Positions 9,118-18,084 of a stretch of 19,891 nucleotides of DNA are shown in pieces. The notes under the pieces were generated by a model. It worked only from the letters and a program-made list of their open reading frames with translations. It was not told the DNA's origin and searched no databases. The stretch spans positions 1 through 19,891 of the forward strand of contig JALLAZ010000192.1 of the NCBI GenBank assembly GCA_036939755.1. Reading direction: 5' to 3'. Made by a program: the position numbers and the translations under genes. This stretch comes from Stephanodiscus triporus (taxonomy: Eukaryota > Bacillariophyta > Thalassiosirophyceae > Thalassiosirales > Thalassiosiraceae). Every line of letters starts with the position of its first letter. Positions within the stretch are counted from its first letter, which is position 1.

Positions 9118-9618
9118 ATATGGCGTTCGGTTGTATATTTTGATGTCGGAGTTCGATCTAAGCGATCAGGCGGAGCCAGGGACAGCCAAGTCAAGATTGG
9201 CATCGATTCTAGGGTTGACACTCGCTTGTTTGATGGACCCTGAGATTACTCCATTGACTAATCCAAGGTGAAGGGAGTGAGCATCGATTCTCGAGATCCG
9301 ATATGATTGAGACCGACCACATACTCGAAAAGAAAACTTAATATAGTTGTCATCTTGTTAAGTTGCAACCCCTCTCTGAGTTGCGCCTACATTCAACGTC
9401 AAAAATGGCTCCCCTGGCACTGCCCGGCTGAATAGCACAGACATTTCAATTGTGTCGCCGAGGCTAAAGTCAACATCTGATGCGTTGCTGAAAACATCGA
9501 TGACGCTTATATGTTGGATGACCATTTGTACTAATGAGAACGGTGATCAACTCGTCACCAGAAAAAGTCCATGTTCTGGTCGAGGCGGGAGAGTCGAATC
9601 TGCATCCACGGTTGGATT
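9118..9618 (-). pseudogene. Decayed Ig-like (bacterial/diatom adhesion-type) repeat remnant
   Basis: On the minus strand three fragments in three different frames lie in the order expected for one Ig-like repeat and the end of a preceding one. First, 9618 onward reads NPTVDADSTLPPRP. Next, 9505-9361 reads VDFSLGDTIEMSVLFSRAV, then EPFLTLNVG, then a TAA. Next, about 9359 reads TTILSFLFEYVV. Finally, 9255-9118 reads NPRIDANLDLAVPGSA, then an in-frame TGA, then SLRSNSDIKIY. This matches the general pattern of repeats in large secreted adhesion-like proteins (GDTI..V.FS..V.G.P.L.LN.G, L.F.Y.V, DA.L.LP.PGS.SLS.NS.I.I). No ATG, signal peptide or continuous frame remains. The family assignment rests on pattern recognition only. 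Confidence 0.55.
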
Positions 9619-9838
9619 GCTAGCTGGCCGTGCCTTTCACTCTGATTCTTCTTCGAGCTGAAGACTGCTGCAAAGCTGTCCAAGCAACTTGGCACCGTCG
9701 GACAGTTTACGTCTGCCTTCGCCCGACTCAGTTCTATTCCTACGTAGTGATCCTACTTGGGCAAACGCAGTTGTTACCGCCACAAAGTTAGATCACAACA
9801 TTCATGCCCGCCCCGCCCGCCCTGCCAACCCTATCACC

Positions 9839-12800
9839 ATGACGACGGCAGCCGCCCGCCCCTTGGTCATGGTCGAGGTGATACCCCTCACCTTAACTGA
9901 TACGCGTGTCAGAGGCACTGATGCCGATGGTACCAGGCATCCATTCCGAACCTGCATTCCCATTTCGACTCCATCGGCGAAACTGCAATTGTTAAACATG
10001 GGCCGCCAGGGAATGTTCTCTGAGGGTTGGTTGGACTCTGGAGCAACGGAGAATGCCCATCGCAAAGAGAAACGTAGCAAAGACAAGAACCATGATGTTG
10101 AATCGAATTCTACAGCAAAACATGAAACAAACTCTACTCGATCTCGAGGTCTGTGGCTCAAATCAGCGTTGCATTCAGGGAAATGCGATCTGAGCCACAC
10201 TTTTGACCAAACTATCATATCTGGAGATCTTATTTTTCAAGGGAAGAATGCATGCGTTAATCGACAGCGTATGAAATCAAAATGCATTTCGCCATTATTA
10301 TATGTAACCTATCTTCGATCTGATGATCCTCTTGATCAGCGAGGAGTGCCTTGTTATTTGCGGGGGTATATTTTCGCAGAAAACGAATGTCTGCAATATT
10401 TTCGAATGTCAGATCATCGCTGCGTGGTGACCACCGGCACAATCGTACAAATATGCCCTATTTTAGATGTTTCCAACCATCGAGACCTGAACAGCATTGG
10501 ATTAGTCATCCCAAAATCAACTCGCGATTTTTTGCATGCAACACTGTCAGGACTAAACTTGTCACAACAAATCATTCATGGCCGTAGTCCGCAGTCTCAT
10601 CTACTTGCAGAAGGCACGGGGATGGAACAGTGCGCAGAAAATAGACCACGTTATTCGGCGTTATCGTGTTATGACAAGCAAACAGTTGATTCTTTATCAC
10701 TGAGAATGTCAACTATGTTAGCAAATACTGTGTGGATTGGTACATCTCAAAATGCACTTTCTACTAGGAAGGATAAACTTCGACAATTAGAATTGATGGA
10801 TCAGGAATTACGCGCATTTTGGAAAACATCAAATCATGATGGCATAAATCCCAGAGGCATCAAACAAACACGTAAACGGTTAAAGGCTGGAGAAAGACGT
10901 AGTGCCGTGCCCCTGCTTTTGAGAGAAGGGGCGCTTCTAGTCCACAATTCTCATCCGAACTCTGGGAAATCGACACTAGTTGCGGCCATTGCAAATGAAG
11001 AGCTGAAGTGTGATGCAGTTCATGTCATCTCAGCACCAGCTCTTTTTGCAAAGTATGGCACGAGTGCGGATGCCGCTTTGGAATCAGTTTTGCACGAGTT
11101 GGCGTTGCGCTGCGCTGTGAAAGGCGGTGCCACTGTTTCTATGGATTGTTGTGGAGACAAAGAACGACAATGGCAACCTAAAGTTTGTTTCATTTTAGAC
11201 CACCTTGAGACATTTCTACCCTTGTCAAGGCAAGCTGGCGGTGACCCATACTCACCAGTTTTGAATGCAATGAGTGAGTTCAGAGGACCCAATAACCAAG
11301 GAATGTATCATATTCTTTATTGACATGGTGTCTAACACTAAGTTTTCACATGCACATATACAGCTGCACATCTGAATAGACTTTCATTCTCTTTCAAGAC
11401 CAGGAATGAATTCCCATTCCCCTCGAATAATCCTCTTTACAATGCTTGCCATACAAGCAGGTGGTCTCCTGGATTTACTTTGCCTCTAGGTATTTGCCTG
11501 GTTGGCGTCATGACATGTTCAGAAGGAAGTGGAAAACGTGCATTTCAAAGTGCACTTGAGGCCCTAGGAGGAGGACGTTTCCGTGTTCCTCTTCCTTCGG
11601 CGACTACAAGACTCTCAGCTTTCAGGCAGGCGTTTGAGGTGTGTGGAGTCGAGTTGACGATCGATGCAAAGAAGGCACTACCGGAAATTTGTGCGACATT
11701 AACTTGGGCGAGTGGTGGTTCGTTTTTGCTATGTGCAAAGAGATTACGCTCTGAACTGACACGTGCCGGGGTCTTGGTGGCGTCAGAGCAAGATTTGAAA
11801 AGAGCTATGATACAAGCACGCAACCAATCCAAAGATAGTACTTCATCGTACACAGCTGAATTTCCTTCTCTTTCCAGAACAGCGAAGGAGTTTAGTTTTT
11901 CATCGGTGGGTGGAAATCTTGAGGCAAAGCTTGCTTTAGAAGATGCGCTCGCCCTATCCCCGAGAAAGCAACATTTACTTTCTAAGTTTGGACTAAAGCT
12001 ACCCACAGGAGTTCTACTTTATGGCCCTCCAGGCACAGGCAAGACTTTGCTTGCACGTGCCGTGGCCCAGTCACTGTATCAACAAGATCACATGGATGTT
12101 GAAAACGCCGGGGGGGCATTTATATCATTGAAAGCAAGTGATATAATGCGACCTGAAGTTGGAATCAGCGAAAAGTTGATTGTATCTGCATTTGAAACTG
12201 CCCGACGAAACTCGCCTTCCGTCATATTCATAGATGAGTTTCAGGTGTGTTGCGAAGATTTTGACACCAAAATTACTTCAGAGACTTGCGTATCACTCAC
12301 CATTAGGCTTTTCAATCACTCATAGGCTTTATTCGGTGATAGAGATGGAGGAGGCTTCATACTTGGGCAAATGTCAAGTACGTTGCTTCAATGCATGGAT
12401 GACATAGCTCGTTGGAGCGAGGTTGAGCCACCAGACAATGAGCTGAAACCCGCCTCTGCCAAAAACGGCCGCATCGTCATTCTGGGCGCAACAAACGCCC
12501 CGTGGGCTATCGACAAAGCATTTCTAAGGCCTGGTAGGTTTGACCGTGCTGTTCATGTAAAGCTTCCCAGTGTGAATGACAGAGAGGAGATACTTCGTGT
12601 TCATGTTAGCCGCATGAAGTTAGCACCACAGACTGATCAGATTTTTCCGGCTGATGAAATCTGCAAGACTCTGGCAGAACTCTGTCTTGGCTACAGTGGT
12701 GCGGATCTTGCCGCTCTTTGCCGCTCGGCATCAGTTCGATGCCTGTCGAACGGCGCGAGTGAAGTAACAAAGCAGCATTTTTTAGATGCGCGTTTGCATG

Positions 12801-12859
12801 ATGTCATGCGGAGCAGTAATGATAACCTAGTGAAGCGAATCTCGGCTTGGCAGCCATGA
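9839..12859 (+). CDS. AAA+ ATPase with two AAA modules, first degenerate (Cdc48/AFG2/PEX-like clade)
   Basis: Exons are 9839-11273, 11364-12244 and 12326-12859, with introns of 90 nt (GTGAGT..ACAG) and 81 nt (GTGTGT..ATAG), giving 949 residues. Residues 1-360 form an N-terminal region with no recognised domain. D1 has a weak Walker A (SHPNSGKS, about 371-378, first Gly replaced) and a Walker B-like CFILDHLE (450-457) without the catalytic Asp-Glu. D2 is canonical: VGG entry motif, GPPGTGKT (699-706), FIDEF (767-771), GATN sensor (826-829) and LRPGRFDR. Inactive D1 with active D2 is known for the peroxisomal PEX1/PEX6 pair, while the GATNAPWAIDKAFLRPGRFDR sensor region looks more Cdc48/AFG2-like, so I assign no symbol. 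ATG 9839 has a good context (CACCATGAC); the frame is open further upstream without an ATG. The protein probably remodels or extracts protein substrates using ATP. Confidence 0.8.
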
Positions 12860-13425
12860 ATTTGTTTTTCAAGAGTTCATATAACATAATGCTACTAGCT
12901 CATACATTAAACACCTGAGTTATCTCCACCAAATCACTAAACAGAGGGAGACTTGGATTTCTCTGGTCAGAAGTATTGTGCACATCATTAGCTTGCAATT
13001 CATTGTTCCTGGCACTCGGCTCTGTGGCGCTATTCTAACTGTTGAGGACCGGAAATGTGGATTACATCATGACGCTGTCGAATCGCCGTGCAGCGCAACT
13101 TGATCAACTGTCGCACTACCAGTCAACCTATCAAGAACATCTCTGGAGCTTCAGTGGGGTTTGAACTATTGCTGGATTGTGAGTCCTTGACCACCTTGAT
13201 GGTACCTGCACCACCTGACCAGCCTTACTTGAGCCCGATTCTTTTACTCCCGCCCATGATTCCACCCGCGCCAACGGACCATCTGGCAGAATCGGTTGCA
13301 AAGTTGGAGCTCTTACTGGAACCACATTTCTTTCCATGAGGGAGCAAATCGTATGTAAATACACACCACAATTCTATCTCATATTATATTTCTGCTTTAC
13401 GTACATTTATACAAAAGCTGGTCTC
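12860..13425. other. Convergent intergenic region, 566 bp
   Basis: It separates the stop of the AAA+ gene from the stop of the minus-strand gene. An open frame at 13088-13339 is proline/leucine-rich and lacks recognisable features on either strand. The segment at about 13155-13225 has a weak tRNA-like resemblance on the minus strand that I rejected. No gene is called. Confidence 0.5.
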
Positions 13426-15647
13426 CTACGACGCGACTTTGTAATACGCCGGACGAATAGCCAAGGTGCGCCATCCAGTCATGTTCGATTTTTTCTCCTT
13501 CAGCGTTGTAAAAGAAGCGACGCGACTTTGCTGCAGGGATATCGTCTCAGTTGTTGTGGTGTGAAATTGAATCAACGCATCGGAGTCGCTGACAATTGGT
13601 TTGGGGAATATGTCGAACTTTGCGTGACTTTTGATGAGGACACCAGACAATTTTACAACAATTTCGATTGATCCCTGATTCACTTTGCCAGAAGAAGAAT
13701 GATGAGGTACTACTTCTACCTCATCTCCACCAAAAAGGTCACGCCTGGAATGATTGGACATTCATTTGAGTTAATGATAACACGTATCGAGAGTGCAAAT
13801 CAGAAGGCGCAACGAATTATACTCACACGATGAAGTAGGCATCCCCACCTGCACCTGTCCTACTCGCCGCAACTAAGAGACGCATTGCCAACGCGTCCAC
13901 AAGACCAACATCAACTTTGCTAACGAGACTGGCCTCGGACTCTACACCGGATAAATCGCTCTCAAGCTCGAGACCAAAATCACTTGCGTAATTGGATGCC
14001 CGTCTCCTGCCTTTTTTCTTAGTAATGCGCGGACTCAAACATAATTCCGAGTTGGAGTGGAGGATTCGCCCAAGATGTTCAGCAAGTTCCATGTGGCTTT
14101 GGGCTTGAGGCAAAATTTGTCCATTAACAGTAATAACCTCGCGCCGCAAGTCACGTAGAGCTTGTTTGACCAACGCAGGATCACTAAAATACTGCTTCAT
14201 TGCCGAATCAACATCTGCGCTTGTGTCCCCGCCACCAGCAACACCAAACACACCCTCCTTCCAAGGTGGAGGAAGCGCAATGTTGTCCAAGCTTGCGCGT
14301 TCACGACGGCATTCATCAAGAATGTGTCCCACGGAATGGAACACAGCAGTTTTGAAGTGATGACGCAGGTCGTCATCGAGGACGGCCGTCAGCATACGCT
14401 CCAGCTCACATTTTGACACGAGCGCCTCCCAGTCCGTTTGGAGGTACTCGAAATATTTGGTCAGTAGCGGTACAAGATGAGTCCCAGCCGAATTGTCCGG
14501 TGAAGATAGAAATGCAAGCGAGGCAAAGGAAACCTTGTGCTCGTATTCGGATGCAAGTCCTGCACGAAGAGACGCAAATTTGAGATGAACGCATGAGAAA
14601 CATTCCGGAAATAAAATGTCGCGAGATATACAATATATTGAGCGAGTCCTTACTATCTACAGTCGTCCTCAACTCCGGGCACCAAACTTCCACAGCGAGA
14701 ACCTCCAACGTTGCCGTCAAAACGAGGGTCATCAACGTCGTGTGCACATCCCTGACGCAATCCACATTTCGAAGGTAGGTCTGCACAATCAGTCCAATGC
14801 GAGCTCGAATCTGTTTCTTTGGCTCGCGCTGGATGACGCATTCTTCCATGGGACCGGACGGGTTGGCATCCGACAAGGAACGGATCCTCCTGAGGCTGAT
14901 TTTTTGTGCGATCAAACGATAAATTATTAGGGCACCAAAAATGGAATCGCGCCCGTTAACGGGTACGATAAGCATTCGAATCGGAAGCACTCACGTCCGA
15001 CAATAAACCTCGAGCCTCAGGAGCAAATCTCCTAGGTCGATCTGGCGAAATCTCCTCGGCTTCGACGACGAACTCGGCGGCCTGGTCCGCGCGACGACGC
15101 TCGTCTTGTCCAGCGGCTCCCTCTTCTTGTTCCTCTTCTTCTTGCCGTCGCCCCCCCCTCCCCCGGCGTCCTTGCCCATCCCGCCGTCCTCAACCGGCGC
15201 GACGCCATCGCCGACGTTACCGGAGCCAACGCGATGATCCCCCCCTTCCCCCCCCAACGGGTGGTCCTCCCGCAGCGCGGCGGAGCAGCCCGCGAGGAAC
15301 GCCTCCATGCGAGCGGCGCTGCGTCGGGTCAATGTCTCCGGCCAACCGTCCTTGATCTCGGCGTCGTCGTCGTTGAAAAGCGCCTCGAGGTCGTCGTCGT
15401 CGCCGTCGCCACCTAGATGAACGTTCCCGTACAGTATGCGACGGGTCACGACGTGCAGGGGATGGCGCAGCCTCGACTCGACGTTCCGCGCGTGTGGCGC
15501 GTAGGGGTCGATGGTGTTGATGAACCAGGTCGCGACGGACTTGGCGAAGTATCGTGCCTCCTCCGCGGCGGCTGCGTTCAGGGTCGCCGGGTTGGCGGTT
15601 GTCGCGTTGGCGGTGGCAGTGGGTGAGGTGCTCATCGATGGTGCCAT
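13426..15647 (-). CDS. Conserved-looking protein of unknown function, four exons
   Basis: Minus-strand exons are 15647-14995, 14895-14654, 14559-13827 and 13744-13426. The introns are 99, 94 and 82 nt, all GT..AG with donors GTGAGT, GTAAGG and GTGAGT, and each junction keeps the frame, giving 648 residues. The N-terminal 215 residues hold an Ala/Thr-rich start, a segment WFINTIDPYAPHARNVESRL, and a Gly/Lys-rich low-complexity run (GGGGGDGKKKRNKKREP). The middle is mostly helical in appearance, with several charged amphipathic stretches. A basic KKKGRRR patch follows (possible nuclear localisation). The end is a beta-like tail without low complexity. No signal peptide, membrane span or known catalytic motif is visible. 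It shares a 239-bp divergent promoter region with the UVSSA-like gene, which may mean co-expression, but a functional link is only a guess. Confidence 0.78.
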
Positions 15648-15886
15648 GGCGGAGGGGGCGGAGATCGGCGATGGAACAGAGGGTGGTAGGTGGGCGTTGT
15701 TCTTAATTATATTTGTGAGTCTTCTTTTATGCTCTACTTCTCTCTATTTTTGTGCGTGATTGAAAAAAACACACGCAGTGTGTGTGTGGGTGAATTTAAT
15801 TTTTTGGCGAGACGAGACGTCACCTGGGAAGCTTTTCGTGACAGAGAGAAAGCGTGTCCCTCGGGTCAAAAATATCTCTTCATGAC
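15648..15886. promoter_or_regulatory. Divergent promoter region
   Basis: These 239 bp separate the ATGs of two genes transcribed away from each other, so both promoters and 5' UTRs must lie here unless an upstream exon is missed. A GT-dinucleotide tract sits near 15777-15790. No TATA box or other defined element was recognised with confidence. Confidence 0.6.
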
Positions 15887-15890
15887 ATGA
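15882..15890 (+). promoter_or_regulatory. Two-codon upstream ORF overlapping the main start
   Basis: ATG at 15882, one codon, then TGA at 15888-15890. The stop overlaps the downstream ATG (15887-15889) as ATGA in another frame. A scanning ribosome would meet this minimal uORF five bases before the start of the UVSSA-like protein. Whether it is in the mRNA depends on the transcription start. Confidence 0.5.
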
Positions 15891-17656
15891 CCAGCATTTC
15901 ATCATCGTCACCAAACGCACCTGACGCATGCGCCTTGGTCCCTACCGAGTCCCTTGTCCCCGGGGTCGAAATCGAGTTGGCAATTCTACTGGTACAGGCT
16001 GTCAAGGCCCGAAGGAAGCTTCTATCCAAATCGTCGTCCCCGTCCAACGACGACGACGGTGCGGGGAGGGAGTCGCTCCATCGGGATTTGCTCCGTAACC
16101 TCCTGGACGCGGCCGATGACAAGGCCGCCGCCTTCCTCAATGAATTGAAGCGCCAGGTTCAGAGCAAGTCGTATCGGTCCGCGTCCGCGTCATCATCGAG
16201 CAGACGTGGCGGGACGAATAAATCTTCCCCCGCCGACGCGCCCGTGCGCTGTGTTGAATTTCTCTTGGATATTACGTCGAACGAGTCCGATTCTTTTCAT
16301 CTACGAAGATCGGCGCTTGCATTGACGCGGGAAATCCTGGTAAGGAGTTCGGGTGCCCGTGCGTCCTTCGCATGTGGTCGGTGCCTGCTGAACTTCGCTC
16401 GCGCGGTCGGGGGGGTAGAGAATGTCCAAGCTGGAGGGGATGGCGGTAATGGCGGAGCATCTCGCGGCGGTTCGGACTTGTCGCCGAGTTCGCTATTCCA
16501 GCTAGAGGCGATGGAGCTCGTGCACGATTTAGCATCTAAATTCGGGAAGTTCTATCCCAAGTTTACGGTAGCATCTCGGCTGTTGGGGGATGTGTCAATC
16601 AACTTTTCGATGCATCGCATCATTCGCGACGCCGCCAATAATAGCGGCGATGCTCAAAATTTGGGGTTGAAAGTATGCCATTCGCAAAACGCCAACATGA
16701 GATCGTTGCGCAGAGTGCGGGATAATGCACTCGAATGCGGTCTCAAGGCATGCCAGAGTTTAGAGGGAATGGTAGAACGCGCTGATGAGTATTTTCGTAT
16801 TTTGGTTCCAAGATTTGGAGGATTTAACGGTAAATCTTTGGAAAAATTGAACAAGCCTGAGTCTGCCGGTGTTAATATTTCTGAGATCAGTGCTATTTAC
16901 AATTCAAAGCTAGCGGATAATATTGATGGATTTGCCTCGAACGACTACAAGGATGGTGATGATCACTATGTTGAAGTTGATGACGACAGCTCTATCGACT
17001 GGGAGGACGGAGATATTGAATTGATTCATCATCGAGCTGCGGTAACACACACTCTTGAGGTGATGGAGAGGAGTGGGGCTATTCTTGAGGGGTCGCTAGC
17101 CATTCAGTTCAGGGGGGGCAAATCGATTGAACTACTAGGACCGAGTGGATTTCTCACAACCGACCAAGACCAAGTTCCTGTCGAAGAAAGTGCAGCTGTA
17201 GCACGCCGAAAGTTACAAAATTTGGTTGACAAATTGTCCCGCCGACTCACACGTCTGAATCAATGGATTTTTGCTCTCAGCCATGCGGATGGTATGAAAG
17301 AACGAACAGTAGTTGATCCAATCACAGCACGGCCCTTGGTTTCACTTGTGCTGCTCTCTGAGGAAAAACTCGCTGTGCGTTCTAAGCTGCTGCAGCGAAT
17401 GATTAAGATGAGGGGAGAAATTGAAGGTGTTATATGCTCATCAACTAAGTTGGGAATCGCTCTCGACGAGTCTGGGACGAAAATGAGATCACTGGGAAAT
17501 GATGGCGATACAGCGCGAGTAAATGGAGTTGGATGTGGTACTGTGACTGGTGTGAAACGACCGTGGACGCCTCCTGGATCTGAAACCTTGGCCGCGTTCA
17601 AAAAGAGAAAGAATTCCAAAACCTCTCGTTTCAATGTTATTTACCGAAAGAAATGA
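15887..17656 (+). CDS. UVSSA-like ENTH/VHS-type protein, putative transcription-coupled repair factor
   Basis: An intronless frame of 589 residues from ATG 15887; the open frame extends upstream only to a GTG. Resemblance to UV-stimulated scaffold protein A is recognised from several separated segments in the right order. These are a helical segment LRRSALALTREILV (about 138-151), LASKFGKFYPKF (215-226), EYFRILVP (301-308), and an acidic stretch YVEVDDDSSIDWEDGD (361-376) that could act as a TFIIH p62-binding acidic string. In UVSSA the N-terminal VHS-like part binds the CSA complex and the acidic string recruits TFIIH to stalled RNA polymerase II. The C-terminal zinc-finger-like DUF2043 region of animal UVSSA is not visible; the protein instead ends in a basic KKRKNSK tail. 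Homology was judged by eye, so an unrelated VHS-type protein remains possible. Confidence 0.6.
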   Translation: MTSISSSSPNAPDACALVPTESLVPGVEIELAILLVQAVKARRKLLSKSSSPSNDDDGAGRESLHRDLLRNLLDAADDKAAAFLNELKRQVQSKSYRSASASSSSRRGGTNKSSPADAPVRCVEFLLDITSNESDSFHLRRSALALTREILVRSSGARASFACGRCLLNFARAVGGVENVQAGGDGGNGGASRGGSDLSPSSLFQLEAMELVHDLASKFGKFYPKFTVASRLLGDVSINFSMHRIIRDAANNSGDAQNLGLKVCHSQNANMRSLRRVRDNALECGLKACQSLEGMVERADEYFRILVPRFGGFNGKSLEKLNKPESAGVNISEISAIYNSKLADNIDGFASNDYKDGDDHYVEVDDDSSIDWEDGDIELIHHRAAVTHTLEVMERSGAILEGSLAIQFRGGKSIELLGPSGFLTTDQDQVPVEESAAVARRKLQNLVDKLSRRLTRLNQWIFALSHADGMKERTVVDPITARPLVSLVLLSEEKLAVRSKLLQRMIKMRGEIEGVICSSTKLGIALDESGTKMRSLGNDGDTARVNGVGCGTVTGVKRPWTPPGSETLAAFKKRKNSKTSRFNVIYRKK

Positions 17657-18084
17657 GACTTTTAAGTTTGCCACCGACTCATGTGCTTTTCATCCACGAG
17701 ATACTTGCATTAACAGAAACAAACACTTTTTTGGCGAATAGTTTACAATGAAGTTCACCTAAGCACTGGCGCTTAAACACATGATTTTGTTAACATGTAA
17801 ACATTTTTATATTATATCATATGATATTGCCAAAGTTTCTAATTCGCAGAACTAACAATTTCCATCGGACGATGAATGACTATCTGTATTTACTACTCCA
17901 TCTTTAATCCATGTCGAATAACTTTTAGATCAATCAACCAAAAGCAGGTGATGAAGGCCACCTGCAGTTTTGCTTTGATGCCATGATGGAAAGCTTTTAC
18001 TATTGTCGTCTCGGCCATCGTTGATCTCAATGATGCAGTAACACTTATCAAGATGACAGATTCCTTGTGGGAAATGGGCGCCTC
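17657..18084. other. Convergent intergenic region, 428 bp
   Basis: AT-rich sequence between the stops of the UVSSA-like and BspA-like genes, containing both 3' UTRs. Palindromic AT-rich sequence occurs near 17810-17825 (ATATTATATCATATGATAT). No gene, RNA or long repeat is seen. Confidence 0.6.

Noticed and set aside
9452..9661. Small plus-strand open frame upstream of the AAA+ gene as a possible 5' exon
   Set aside because: The minus strand of this interval carries the Ig-like repeat remnant, and no convincing donor/acceptor pair connects it in frame with 9839.
13155..13225. Second possible tRNA-like sequence on the minus strand (TGGTCAGGTGG and AGTTCAAACC, with an anticodon-like CTCACAA loop)
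   Set aside because: Only about three base pairs of the anticodon stem form and the T and acceptor stems do not pair; there is no downstream oligo-T. Chance matches to short boxes are likely.
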